Source: Paragonimus skrjabini miyazakii (taxonomy: Eukaryota; Platyhelminthes; Trematoda; Plagiorchiida; Troglotrematidae). From it: 64,000 bases of DNA. The stretch's first letter is position 1; the number at the start of each line of letters is the position of its first letter. The position numbers and the translations under genes were made by a program. This document shows, in pieces, positions 11,801-23,839 of this stretch. Location of the stretch: contig JTDE01000032.1 in the NCBI GenBank assembly GCA_014338405.1, positions 28,090 through 92,089 of the forward strand, written 5' to 3'. The notes under the pieces are model-generated. The model searched no databases. It saw nothing but the letters and a program-made list of their open reading frames with translations, and was not told where the DNA came from.

Positions 11801-14800
11801 AGAATTTTTATCGCTGCGAATTGAAAGGGTAATCAGAACATCCTGTTAGTTGCTCCAGCGCTAACTGATAACCGGGGCAACTTGAAGCTACTTTTATTCG
11901 TTATGCCAGTGTGTTTACTATTTTACCATCTTTCGTGTTTTGAAACGGCGAACTGCGCCTTTCCACAATTTTCTACATCTTTCTTGTTGTGTGCTAACGT
12001 CTCCTCCACCTCTCATTCCACCTTCGGTATTCGGTAAATCCGTACATGGTAGTGTCACTCGGCTGACTTGTTCTCGCTCCACCGGCTTTTACACTGACCT
12101 TGGACCATCGTCTGACACTGTCCATCTCTTCGTTTGGTTATCTGTCTGCAATCAGTCCGTTGAAGTATACATCGTGTTTGCACACAACATTCCAACAGCA
12201 TTCTTCACTGTAGGATTTTATTTGTTGTCCAGTTTAGCTTCCGGTCACTTGGATCGATGATTGACTTAACCAGTTTGATCTGACCCGCAAGGATCCGTTT
12301 TTTCGGATTACATTGTATGTTGGTTAGAATATAAGCCATGTAGTAGCACGCCTCAACACAAACATTTTTGCTGGTAGCGGTAAACTAAACCCCCGGTAGA
12401 GTGAACAGAACGGTCGACAACAGCTTGGGAATACGAATTAGGCGGATGATCCGAAAATCAACATCTTTCGAGGTGTACATGTCTTTTTTGTGTGCTTTAG
12501 GTTAACTGTATCCCGTACCTGCTTATCATAGTTGTCACCCTGGCTAACTGTCTTGCAATCCATTTCAAACAACTTTTCATTTGGTCCAGTATAGTTTGTT
12601 GTCTACGTTTGAGCTAGGTTTCTGTAATGGATAACCACTAGACAATGTAGGATCAAAGATTTATCACCGGTCTGTTATAACTGTTTTTGCTGTTCAGGTT
12701 TTAACACCATGTTAATGATTGTCCTAAATTTGTTCTATTCCTTTTGTAATCAAGTGACATCTATACGTTGATGACCTGTAGAGATATGGAACTGTCTTTG
12801 TTTTATCTTGAACGTTTTCGTGCAGTTTTGGACATCTTAGTAGCTTATTCACGCAATAGGGTTGACTGAAAATGACTATGGAAGACAAACTTTCGATGAT
12901 TAACGCGTTACCGTTATTCAGAATTAAGCGCTTATTCTCAATTGTCTATTTTTCAGTGATAACCGACGTTGAGACTCCCAACAAATATGTTTGCTTGAAC
13001 ACGATGGGGCAAACTGTGTACAACTGTAACGAAGGTTAGTACATTCCTTAGGGATTGGGATCGATTATTCGGTTTGGTGAGATTTTCCATGTTCGTATCT
13101 TTTCTGCGGTTTAATATACGATTATTTATGATCAGTTTAAGTCGATCGCCGAATATACGCACTGATGGGATATTTTCCGCGGATGCTTTCTCCGGAAGCA
13201 ACGTGGGGAACAATCGGTTGTTGGAGAAAACAGAAGAATGAAAAGGATTAGTGGTCAGTGGAACGAGAAAATGTTTTGCATTGACATATCTCTTGTTTAT
13301 TTGTCAGAGAATCACACTGCATACCTCGGTGCGGATTACGAAATGATTGAACCTCATGAAACTACCATTGAATGGCTACGGTATATCTTAAACAGCAACT
13401 AGGTCAAAATGTATCGACGGGATGTTTTTGGGATTTAGGTATTGATGAATAGAAACGGCCAATATGATGGTTAGCTAAAGCTGATCACAGGAAAAAAAAT
13501 TAAAATAGTCAATTATGTTTGTTACGTGGTGGAGCACAGTTTGCCACTGACATAGACTTCTATAAAAGCTGAATTGCTTCTCATAAGTATTACAAAGCTA
13601 CCCCGGTAGCGTTATCGCCATTGATTACTCCAGCATTTTAAATGCTTTCGGTTTTGTATTTTGCATTTCCATTATCCGGTTAAGGAAACATCCACCACCT
13701 TATTGTGGTTCGTGAGTGATTTCGAGTCTTTACCCTTACATGTAGTAATTCGATTTCATTGGATAAGCTGAATGCCGGTTACTTCAGTTTTCCGTTGAAT
13801 TTGATGAGCTTCCATAATCTCGCATTGAAGTGAGGATTATTTCTTTCCATTTTAACCGTCACTACTCATAGTTGACTTTGGAACGTAATTTGTTTTTCAT
13901 TTGTATTGATTGTTTTTCAACTCCACGGTAAATCGTGAACAAACCGAGCTTGTCAGAGTTATTGTTATGTTCAGTGCGCATTATGACTGCCAGTCATGTT
14001 CCATTAAAGGGAACATGTTTTGGTGGGAATACGCTCATCACATCTATCAACTTAGGCTGTGCAATGCTTGATTTCTGGCCAGTTCATTTGGTGGTTCCTG
14101 CTGGTGAACCTTAGGGCTTTGCTCGTTTTTTGTTGTTGTTGAATACAGCAATTACATTAGGATGACCGACGATTAGACATTTGCAATGCAACAGCGAACG
14201 AGCGTGACCGTGTGTCCTACTTTTGACTCATACAACCGGATTTCGTGAGCTGCTATACCACTCACGCAACTGTGATTTGCGTTGTCCCGGAGTTGGCGGG
14301 CAACTTTTTGATCGGACGAGAGAACACATTGTCGTCTGCATGTGCCCGCATCTTGTACATCGTTTTTGCATCTACGCATCTTAGAAATGGAATTCAGCTA
14401 TTGACTTTCAATATCCTTTATAGCTTAAAGTAATCTAATAGCACTTGCTTGCATTCCGATACCACTTTGAAGTCTCATTTTCAATGTAAGCTGACTCATC
14501 AGGTTTATCCAGTGTTGCTTCATAGTGTTTTTCAAACTAAGCGGACTGCACTAGCACAGTGGGGAGGGAAGTGGAAACGGTGAAATCGCATTAGAGTCTC
14601 AACACTGTACGAGGGCTTACACTAAATGGCCTCCTAACCGAATTAGCACAACGAATACTGACTGCGTATTATTGTTGCTTGAATGTTTGCACCAAAAATG
14701 ATTGTGAATGTTCGATCTTGGTCAAGTCTTCTAGCTTTATTGTTTCAACATGTTTAGGCTACCGTCATCCGTTGGTGACGTGACTCGATTGGTTGGCCTG

Positions 14801-17800
14801 TCACTATAGGCTTTCGCTCAATAGCGTGATGTTTCCATTTCCGCCCGTCGTACTGCACCATGTAGATTTACCCAGTTTGGACCACTCGATAACTACGGAA
14901 CATTGCCAACGAAACTTCTTTACATGTTGAACTGACATCGATTATGAGAGGGGTGATATAGAGTCTCGCGGTACTGTTACGCGTACATTTTGAGGTGGAT
15001 GGCGAGATAACTGAAATTTTAGCGTTTTACAATGTACGTTGTTGATCTGATTGATCTGTTTTTTGCCAACCAGAGTAGAAGCAGCCGTCATTATGTTGCC
15101 CCGTCCTTATTAATAAATATTCCCTAATCTTTATTCGTCTGTACTAGAATCCGACTTTTGTTCTCGCCAATGTTGCAAAGCAAGACGACATTTCATTATG
15201 CATGTGCAAGATAACACTGGCCTGGAGGTTATCCGCGTCAATCGACCATACAAATACCAATGCTGTGGTCATTGTTGCAGGTAGGTTCTGCTTGTCGTGA
15301 ATCATGAAACAAACACTTCATGGTTTAATTGTTCAAAATATGATAATTGCAGTACTTACAAATCCAGTTTTTTAGTCATCCGGGAAATCCAAGTGACCCA
15401 TCTGATATTGTTTTTGTCGAGCTCCCCTCGGTAATAATTCAAGCAAGGTGATGACTCGCTCCGGCGGTATCCGTTCTGAGGAATGTCCATAGATTATTTT
15501 CTGTTGTGTACGATGAAGCGTTTATAACGGTATACCAACATTATCTCTGTCGCCAGTTCACCCATGTATTACTGTTACGCGTTTTGCACAGCTGTTCGGA
15601 ATGTTGTCAAGACGAATTGGAGGTAGAAGCGCCTATTGGACATACGGTCGGCTACGTAAAACAAGTCTATCGGGGCTGTGATGTGCACTATGAAATCAAA
15701 AACGCCGAGGGCATAGTGGTTTTGCAAATTCATGGGCCTTCCTATTGTCACTGCGCTTGCTTCGGTGAAGACATTAATTTCAAAGTGAGTTTTTGGCATG
15801 GTCATATTTCTGTTGCATCTACCTAACTAAGTTTTTTAAAGTATTTCCAACCTACAAACATTAGCAGAATGTGAGATTTTTGGAAAGTTATGAGTTTCTC
15901 ATGGACATTTTGAGAAGTAGTTGGTACAGATCGAACAGGCCTGGTCGATTACAACTCGGTTGACTTTTCAAGGTTCACTGTCCATCACTGGTTCGGTTTG
16001 TCTAGCACTCAAACTTATCTGCACTATGGCCCTCATCCTTGTTTGCTTTGGGCCTCTGCTGTTCATGACCTAAGTTTGAGCTGAAAGAACCTGTACTGTT
16101 TCTTGTCAAGTAGGTCTTGGAATGGAGGTCGCTTTTGAGTTATCCTGTTCACGTTCAAACATGAACTTTAGGATTCCATCTATTGTACATATGTGCATTA
16201 CTAAGACATTCTTATCGTGGTGGGCCATATGTTACGCATTTTCTGTGGTCAGCTGTGTGATGCGCAGGTCCGTCTATTAGCTTTTGTTTAGGAATTGCAG
16301 TAGAATGCACTACATTGTCTTGCGCTCCTAAAACCCATTTTGATGGAAACGTTCATAGAACGCAGAAAAACCATTTTCACCATATCTGGTCATTGTCATT
16401 ATCCTTATTGACATCGCAAGATAGTCATTAAGTCGACTGCATTTGCAAATGGTTACTTTGAGTCCTTCCGTTTGATCCTTATTTGAGCGACCGCTTTCTC
16501 AGTCCATGTTTCAACAGCAAGGTCTTTTTACAATCCGTGATACACTCACCAGCTCAAGAATGGACATGATTTATAAACCTTGTTGGTCATGAAAGCTGGC
16601 AAACCTTATTGAAACGGGGTAGTTGAGCAGGGTATCAGAATGCTTAGAATATGCATGATTTGAGCAAGCATTTACTAGTCCGTGTGCGCACTTGAAACAA
16701 GTCGTATTGATGAGGATGTGTGGTGATACAAGCGACTAAAACGGTCTGCACACAGACACAGTTTTTCTCAACAGTCCTTTGCAGTTTCTATGACGACCAT
16801 GAAGGTTCGTACAGTCAGATTTATCGATTTGAAATCTTACACACTCTTTGCATTCATTTGCTGAATGTATGTGACTGTTTCACCATTTTGAGCATCCAGT
16901 CTGATTCTCTGGACTGACTAATTTCTTCGTCTCATATTCTTAAGATCGTCTGATTACTGAGATATTGTTTTCGGTTCTCAGTTGAACCACGCGAACATGA
17001 GACTGCCACATTACCCTCTGCACTAATAGAACGAGACGTTCACCTCAGTATTCTGATGATCATTTTTGGCTGTCAGAATTTAAACATAACCAGTCGATTG
17101 AAGCATCAATTCTATTATTGCTCGTTAATATTGTGTCCTTTTTTCTGAACGAGGGGATAAAATGCTGTCATTCTGTTCGTGAAGCGAACGTGTTTACTAT
17201 TAATACAATGATCTCACTATGGAAATGGGCCGATTTACACATCTGTTTGTACTGTCTGTACTAGCTCGAACCCATGCAATCTGAAGGTAACATTTGTTTG
17301 TGTTTCCATCATACTTAAGTCACATACTGAGAAATAATTCAGTAATATCGCATATATGTTTTTGTCCTGTCACTTATTTATTCGGCTACTTCACCTACAT
17401 TTTAAGCAGTCTTGTGCGATTATCTAGCTGTGTTCTAACATATTTCAACTGTCTTGCACAGTTATTCATGTGGCGCCTGTGACAATTCCGTTTTGTAGCC
17501 TAGTTTTCAATCCATTTTGTTCCCTTTTAAACCAACACTCTTCTACGCTTGCAATAACCTATTCTGGCCACATACATTTCTGTTGAATGTTCAGACGAAA
17601 TAAAGCCGTTTTATCTCCCTTGATGGAATGCACCACAACACAATCATGTTTTGTTAACAACATCTCTGTTGGTTTTATTGTTTGTCGTTTTATATATAAC
17701 ATGGAACTTCGACGCGTTAAGTGAAGTAGGGTGCTATATGGTTATTTCCACCAAGTTGTAGTCGATCATAATCCATGAAATGTTGTAATTGGACGTTAGG

Positions 17801-20282
17801 ACTCTCAGTTTTAATCTATAAACACAAAGTCACTCGTCTTTTGAATTATGTCACTGAACGTTTTATTGTTTTCGGCGTTTAATACCGTCTCGAATTATGT
17901 GGATGAATTTTGGTCATGAAATGCGTGATTCATAGGTGTTATCTCGTTGAACACTGGTTCGCACAACGATAGTGGACCTTAATAACTCCTAATCATGAGA
18001 TCATCAGAAATTGGTATTAGAAAGGCTGCTTTTTATGCGAACCATTTTTTCGAACCGAACTGTTCGAGTGTTATTTGAAATGAAATTCAGTTGTTTACAT
18101 TTACTGATTATCACCTGTGTTTGATTAAAATTTTAGGTGTGAGATGTACAGTATTAATGATTATTATGTGCGATCTGCACAGGCGAGCCTTAAACGACCT
18201 TGTGTATACTGACGCACTACTAAGTATAAAGACCACAGTGACGCTTAGGTGCTCTTCAGCATTGCTTCCTTAAATAGAATGTGAAGAATTGACTCAGCAT
18301 AGTTGTATTCCATTGTACTCCAAATCGGCATGCAAGCCAGGACATTCATGTCGACTCGTGTACTCGATAGGACAGTCCGGGTTTAGCATTTTCTCAGTCA
18401 TGGTCTCTGGAACATGTCACTACACCAAATGTTGTCATTCGTTAGGTCTGCACGTAAATGCAGCGTCGTTTTTCTGCCGTTTTCTATGTCTCCAGTCACA
18501 ACCACTGCGGACCATAAGGTCATGATTTGATGTGCTTTTTCTCTTCAGATGTAAAAGGAACTTATACAACGAATAGGTTTGCATGTCTTCATTGTTAGCG
18601 AATATGAAGACCGAAACAAGTTTGACTAATTCACAGCTCCATCAGTCCAGCACCCCATGAACGGCAACCGTCCGTAAAACACGACGCCCTAGGTTATCAT
18701 TGTGTAGGCGGACGGAATGTTAAGTTTTAACCGGAATGCATAAAACCAGTGCAGTTGATTGTTGATCTACGGGACGCATTGGCGACACAGCTTAAACAGT
18801 AGTATAAAAAACTGAAAAGCACTGTTTCTTGACACAAAACGTATGCAATAGGTGATCACCTGTGTGTTGAAAATTTTGTGGCACAGCTGAGTACCAATGG
18901 AACATGGTGATAAACTGAAACGGTGTGCAGTGCAACGGAATTACAATACAAACACGTGTAGGTGTTCAGACACTTTCAACCATGCCTGCGTTAGTGTACT
19001 ATATGAGATGTTGCAATTTTATTCCACACTTGTTAATTCACTTACCAATTACTCAGCAACCCTGTACGTTTATATGTAGTTGATTGCACTGTTGAGTGTG
19101 GAGCATTTCAATAGGTTCTTGCGTTTGTTAAATAAGTGAACACACGTTTGCACACACAAAACATGAACATCGAGTGAACCCATGTCCATGAGCCTGAGCG
19201 CTTATCAAAGTACATTCTGCTTGACTTTTTGGTTAAGATGAATCACCTTCTGACGTCGCTTTTTTTTCTACATTTTTTCGCGAAATTATGAACCGGTGAT
19301 GTCGCTAATTTTCTGTTTCACACATTTCCGTGTTTGTGTTTACATAAACCACATGTGCACAAACACACACACCGTTGACGTACACCACAATCTCAGTAGC
19401 ACTGAGTAACTCAATCCAGGTGGCACGGCGTCAGCGGAGCACACATGATAGCCAACTTCATTTCACATCATTGATCGACCTTCTGTGTGGGTGAATGACA
19501 AACCAACAACACTTCTCCCTTGTGCTCAACAACAGACAGCATGAGAGTTTGTTCCGTCGTAGTTTACACACGTACATTTGGGCGTTACTATTTTACGTCA
19601 TTGATTTTTAATCGCATTTGTGATGAAGAAGAGACAGCAGTAACTGGAACTCATTAGCTGTGTGAGTGGTGATGCAGGCTAACAATAAGTGTTGCATATT
19701 CTTCTCTTGACTGAGTGCATTGAAGTCAGGTAAGGTTGTCGCCTTCTTTGTTCTATAGCTTCCAGTAAACCTCGCTTGTTGAAAATGAGTTAACCATACC
19801 GTATATACCCTGGAAGTTTTCTCGAATCCATCTTTGTCCTTTGTTCTTGATAGGTCTTGTCTGCTGACGGTACCGTGGAAGTCGGTCGAATCACCAAACA
19901 ATGGACGAATTTTATTCAAGAATATCTCACTGATGCGGATAACTTTGGAATCTCGTTCCCGATGGACTTGGACGTCAAGGTCAAGGCCATCCTGATCGGT
20001 GCAGTATTTTTGATTGTAAGTCTGCATCGAACTTTTTCCTGGACACATTCCCAGTCGGCTTAATAGTTACTGCTATGCGTACAACTAGTTTGTTTTCACT
20101 ATAAACTATAGCGTATCTCGGAACTAAGTTTAGAGTGCACATGAATTCGTAATTTATTTATGTGATCAACATACATATCTCGATAACACTTTGTCCACAG
20201 CCTCATGTCTTGCTTTCATTTTATCTGATTTTTCAAGGACTTCATGTTTTTCGAAAATAATCAACCGAAACGGGATGATTGA
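5614..20282 (+). CDS. phospholipid scramblase, seven exons, complete
   Basis: Exons: 5,614-5,803; 7,644-7,748; 12,957-13,034; 15,148-15,280; 15,592-15,784; 19,854-20,015; 20,238-20,282. All introns are GT-AG (1,840, 5,208, 2,113, 311, 4,069 and 222 bases), and the phases join to 906 nt, 301 residues plus TGA. Family length is about 290-330. Scramblases move phospholipids between membrane leaflets in a calcium-dependent way and act mainly at the plasma membrane. Visible parts, in order: a Pro/Gly/Tyr-rich tail with P-P-P-Y (residues 5-8), the W-M-P at 66-68, C-P-P-G-L-E-Y-L at 75-82, a cysteine cluster at 163-174, the calcium loop at 260-271, and a hydrophobic helix at about 276-292. No key element is missing. 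The start is the first ATG after the acceptor at 5,595. Which vertebrate PLSCR paralogue is closest cannot be said. Confidence in family and structure is very high. Confidence 0.96.
6565..6584. repeat. (TA)n microsatellite in scramblase intron 1
   Basis: About ten TA units. I see nothing coding around it. Confidence 0.95.
7644..7748 (+). CDS. scramblase exon 2: start of the conserved fold
   Basis: Follows a TAG acceptor at 7,641-7,643 and ends at GAAA/GTGAGT. It reads V-A-W-M-P-K-P then C-P-P-G-L-E-Y-L-T-Q-I-N-Q-L-L-V, the standard opening of scramblase domains. Phase is 1 on both sides. Confidence 0.95.
12957..13034 (+). CDS. scramblase exon 3
   Basis: A short 78-base exon after TTTTTCAG, ending GAAG/GTTAGT. 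It encodes the N-K-Y-x-x-x-N-x-x-G-Q-x-V-Y strand pair that matches N-K-Y-E-I-K-N-S-L-G-Q in vertebrate scramblases, then N-C-N-E. It is phase 1 on both sides and too short to stand out as an open frame. Confidence 0.92.
15148..15280 (+). CDS. scramblase exon 4: cysteine-rich core
   Basis: Begins after a TAG at 15,145-15,147 and ends at the donor GTAGGT (15,281). It encodes E-S-D-F-C-S-R-Q-C-C-K, matching the D-C-C-T-R-N-C-C-G stretch of scramblases. It then gives a D-N-x-G-x-E-V strand and ends R-P-Y-K-Y-Q-C-C-G-H-C-C. Phase 1 in, phase 2 out. Confidence 0.95.
15592..15784 (+). CDS. scramblase exon 5: second half of the cysteine cluster
   Basis: Starts after GCACAG (ends 15,591) with S-C-S-E-C-C-Q, so the spliced protein has eight cysteines within residues 163-174. 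This is the place where vertebrate scramblases are palmitoylated. It continues L-E-V-E-A-P-x-G-x-x-V-G-Y-V and I-x-G-P-S-Y-C-H-C-A-C-F-G-E-D-I-N-F-K before the donor GTGAGT. It ends in phase 0. Confidence 0.96.
19854..20015 (+). CDS. scramblase exon 6: calcium loop and helix start
   Basis: Begins right after TTGATAG and ends at GTAAGT. It encodes G-R-I-T-K-Q-W-T, then T-D-A-D-N-F-G-I-S-F-P-M-D-L-D. The 12-residue loop D260-D271 is the EF-hand-like calcium site of the family, with its acidic residues kept. It then gives V-K-V-K-A-I-L-I-G-A-V-F-L-I, the first part of the C-terminal hydrophobic helix. Both ends are in phase 0. Confidence 0.97.
20238..20282 (+). CDS. scramblase exon 7: helix end and stop
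   Basis: A 45-base terminal coding exon after TTTTTCAAG. It reads D-F-M-F-F-E-N-N-Q-P-K-R-D-D then TGA. D-F-M-F-F-E is the conserved end of the scramblase helix, joining in frame to F-L-I of exon 6. The last residues form a short charged tail. Confidence 0.95.
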   Translation, partial: DFMFFENNQPKRDD

Positions 20283-20649
20283 ATCAAAAACCTCTTATCG
20301 TTCTGAGTTCCACTCGACCCTACCAAATCTACTTTCGAATAGAATGCTTTTCGTCTACCCGAATCACTCGACTGTGGTTAATTCAACTTCATGCAAATCC
20401 GAAAATATGCCGTGGAATATTACTTCAAAATTTTTTGTGCACTCGTCTATGTGTTTTTTTCAACCGCCTGTTTGTTTTAACCTTACTTCTCCTTTGTGGC
20501 TTCATTTGTAACCATTTTCGACCTTTTATTCTGAAAACTTATTTTTTTTTGCTTGTATTATTTGCTACTTTTTGCTAAACATCGTGCAATTTCTATATGG
20601 GTAGAGATGTCAGTTAAATTGCTTGATTGGGCTTGGTGCGAAATTCGGA
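20283..20649 (+). other. probable 3' untranslated region of scramblase
   Basis: T-rich sequence after the stop codon, with no AATAAA before the gap. The 3' untranslated region may cross the gap. Confidence 0.4.
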
Positions 20650-20750
20650 NNNNNNNNNNNNNNNNNNNNNNNNNNNNNNNNNNNNNNNNNNNNNNNNNNN
20701 NNNNNNNNNNNNNNNNNNNNNNNNNNNNNNNNNNNNNNNNNNNNNNNNNN
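20650..20750. other. assembly gap (Ns)
   Basis: A run of 101 N, most likely a placeholder. True distance and content are unknown. Confidence 0.99.
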
Positions 20751-21121
20751 TTTGTTTCCACTCACAATTAATAGCCATATTGTTCAGGTTCAGTACTAAT
20801 AATTATCTATTTATCTGTAAGTAGTATAGGATTATGATTAATGCACGTAGAAAATTACTCATAACGGACTTCAGCTGTCGTCTTCCAACGAATATCTCCG
20901 TCAGCCTCTTTCGAAAAGAACCACTGTACTGATATATGCTACTGTACTCACTTATCTCTAAATTTAGTGAACAAACGCTGAATGTTCAACTGTGGATTAG
21001 GTCTGACTGTCGTTGATCCATACTGTTGATCTGTTATATCATATGTCAGAAGTTTCGCTTTTCAGAATAACTTCGGACGCCACCGTTTTGCTAGGGATTG
21101 GCTTGAGATGCTAATAGTCAC

Positions 21122-21127
21122 AATAAA
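21122..21127 (+). terminator. candidate poly(A) signal
   Basis: The first AATAAA downstream of the scramblase stop, about 840 bases away as drawn and with the gap in between. It is followed by a TG- and T-containing stretch. It may serve the scramblase transcript or be chance. Confidence 0.3.
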
Positions 21128-22537
21128 GTTGCACACTGCGTTACACTCTGTTATCTGATTAACGGAGGCCTCTTCCTACCTTGCGAATACTCGCAGACAG
21201 TCTGTCATTCCGTTCTGTTTTTCCCAAACTAAGTTACATCACTTGTTTATGCCCACCGTTAAGGATTACAACGACAAATGTGTCAGTCGAAGAAACGAAT
21301 TCACATGCACAGGATACAGGGACGTTTATTGAACTGTTAAAAGTATGGCTCAGTTTCTTCAAGTAAACATTTATTCTGTTAAACAGCTTAATTGTAGTGT
21401 GTGTCTGAACTCATGCTAAAATGTCTCTTCGTCTTCGTCCATATGAAGCGTAATCCTTCTAATTATACCAATAACCATTCGCGTCACGAGCCAAATATCT
21501 CATTCGCTCGGCTACTAGTTCTGTGTCCACTCTTTGTGGCACAAGCACAGAGGATAAGAATTTCCACCCATCTGGACTGTCCCTACATAATGAACTCAAT
21601 TATGAACATCACCAGTCATTGAGTGTCAACTTGAAGATGAGCATCATGAAAGAGTATAATAAACGTTGTGACATTTATGAAGTAGAACTTGATCATACAG
21701 TTTTCCATGGAATTGTAGTGATCAGCGATCATGTGGCTTCTGTAAGGATCCCGTCTGCAACCGTGTTTTCGTGCGTGTCTGTTCTGTACGCATGCTTCTG
21801 TATACATCTACCATAAGAGGCCTGATACAAACTCAGTACCACTTCCTTCAGTCGTACAACTAATTGTACGCAGCGAATGCCTGCGATTATCCTAACGACT
21901 TTTCTGTTGTTCAAGTTCATTTCGTCTGTACCTTTTCCAGTGTTTAACCTACTCGAGGGTTCTACACATTTTTCACTTAGCACGCTTTTGAGTGCATCAG
22001 GTGGTCTGGGGCCCACATCGCGTTCGCTTTCTTCTATTGTTTACTGCCGTTGATCCCAAATTAGGCTAGAAGTAACTGCTTATCATATTTTCAACCATTA
22101 CTGGAAATATGCAGTTTGTTTTCAAATCCTACTGAATTCTTTTATTTTGGTACCGGTTGGGAGTACACTTCAATATTTTTTTAGGAAAGGCGTCTTAATC
22201 TGTTAGTGGACAAGGGTTGAGCGAATACGCACTTGCCCACTGAAGAACTGATCATTAACCATATGCCACGGAAAAAATCAAGAACATTACAGATTTTTGG
22301 TTAGCGGAGACTGAAGGTCGCCAAATGTTAGAACAACTTTACGACTAAAACATCATACTTCACTAAATTGTTGTGTTTTTCAAAGTTCACTTATCGTAGT
22401 ATACCATGTCACTTATGAAAATAAGAATTACCATTAAACAGAACTGACCTAAGGAAACATAATAATTAGGCAGTGTATAGGCCATAAATAGAACAATGTA
22501 TGATAATAGATTAAAACAAAACTGACGGGTGGTCAGA
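21128..22537. other. no recognisable feature
   Basis: I recognise no gene, RNA or element. The open frames are short and overlap on both strands, as expected by chance. Confidence 0.5.
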
Positions 22538-22785
22538 GATTTGGTTAATTTCAAGTTGAACATAATTGATCGCAGCTGTCGCATTCCCATGGACCTTCCA
22601 GCGAGTCACTTTTTAGAAGAAACACTAAACCCGAGTTTCGGTCTCATTAGTAGTGCATATGCTTGCCACTGTCGGAACTAGAACTCCGGCCACGCTTTCG
22701 TTAGGCAACCGTGTTTACCAGTGCGTCATTGACCTCACATTAAGCAGGACCGAGTAATCATACGTGAATGTCCAACCACTTTCCC
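22538..22785 (-). mobile_element. tRNA-derived SINE with broken hammerhead, minus copy
   Basis: On the minus strand it starts with a leader (GGGAAAGTGGTTG) shared with the plus copy at 22,993. Next come a tRNA-like head with an A-box resembling CACTGGTAAACACGG and a B-box-like GAGTTCTAGTTCC, a hammerhead relic, and a tail. In the hammerhead (about 22,619-22,656) most of the CTGANGA core is deleted, while CGAAAC remains. The cleavage triplet reads GTT. The arrangement (tRNA head, hammerhead, short tail) matches the schistosome Sm-alpha layout. Confidence 0.75.
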
Positions 22786-22949
22786 TTGTAAGTAATGATC
22801 AGGTAGCCCGATCGTCTCGATAGGTGACACAGTTACTATCCGTTACCTCCAGTCGATAACCTCGCGATTGGTACTTCCTAGACAGGTCGAAATCTCCGTT
22901 CTCATTAAACCTGCTAGACGATATTTTAGTTTACTGATGAGTAATCGGG

Positions 22950-22992
22950 GATTTGGTTAAATTCGAGTTGAGTATCACCGACAATTGATACG
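22950..22992 (-). mobile_element. SINE tail fragment, minus orientation
   Basis: GATTTGGTTAAATTCGAGTT here matches the tail of the minus SINE at 22,538 in the same orientation, and it abuts the plus copy directly. It suggests a second minus copy was cut back when the plus copy arrived. Confidence 0.45.
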
Positions 22993-23270
22993 GGAAAGTG
23001 GTTGAGCGTTCACATATGATAATTCGGTCATGTCTAATGTGAGGCCAATGATGCAGTGGTTAACACGGTTGACTTATGAAAGCCTGGCCGAAGTTCTAGT
23101 TCCGGCTGTAGCAAGGATATGCACTACTGACGAGTTGTAACAAGCACAAAACCCGAGTCTAGTACTTCTTTCGAAAAAGGTTGGTTGGAAAGGTTACGTG
23201 AAAGCGATTGCTGTGATCAAATATGAGTAATGTCCAACTTGAAAATAAAACAAAACTGTTTCCATTATTC
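22993..23270 (+). mobile_element. tRNA-derived SINE with mutated hammerhead, plus copy
   Basis: The element has the shared leader, then a tRNA-like head (about 23,043-23,113). The head has an A-box-like TGCAGTGGTTAACACGG and a B-box-like AAGTTCTAGTTCC, so it should be read by RNA polymerase III if alive. A hammerhead relic follows at 23,121-23,165: GCACTA, CTGACGA and the GTC site are intact. The GAAA core reads AAAA, losing the catalytic guanine usually numbered G12, and stem I has one mismatch. An A-rich tail closes it. It forms an inverted pair with the copy at 22,538. Confidence 0.78.
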
Positions 23271-23839
23271 CTCGTTATTTCGAAGGATTGTTTTCCTTAA
23301 TGATGTAATGAGATGGAGAGGAGGAGAGGTGAATAAAGAATGTTTCTAAATCTCAAGCACAATTAAGCTCTCATTTAACGTTTTGGACGATTCCATAGTT
23401 ATTTCACCTCTAATGACCAAATATAAGTAAATACTGTGGTGTTTTATTAAAAGAAAACAGGACGGGAGTTATGCAGATTTGGTGTGGAATCATTGTCCAA
23501 TAGATCTCTGAATATTGAAACAAACTTGGAAGTAGTTGGTTAAATAACTTTTGTTGACTTACGTTGTTCGCAATTTTCGGCGCAATGACCTACGATACTG
23601 ATTTTGTATGCACAGTTACGAAGTGAGGATCGAGCTGTGCAACATGAGTAGGTTTTATTAAAGAATCTGTAATTGGCCATTCAACTCAGGTTCCACATTT
23701 CTACTATCTAAAAACCTCATGTCAATACAATATACTAGGGATTATGACAGTAAGGACTGTAAATACTTAGGAAGGAACACAAATTATCGTGCGAGTTTTG
23801 TAACACATGCATGAGAAAGTATTTTCAACACGGATATAT
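23271..23839. other. no recognisable feature
   Basis: Sequence between the SINE pair and the LTR. Nothing recognised. Confidence 0.5.

Noticed and set aside
11940..12260. 106-codon open frame inside scramblase intron 2
   Set aside because: No homology is apparent, the gene's phases close without it, and the frame is not bounded by convincing splice sites.
13313..13394. Possible extra exon after TTTGTCAG in scramblase intron 3
   Set aside because: Its translation does not resemble scramblases. Exon 3 joins exon 4 directly with matching phase and continuous alignment.
14470..14505. Minus-strand CTGATGA with GAAA 13 bases on
   Set aside because: The bases between do not pair as stem II, and no complementary stem I is present.
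19608..20048. 146-codon open frame on the minus strand
   Set aside because: It lies antisense over scramblase exon 6 and its introns, and shows no family features. The openness is a shadow of the conserved exon.
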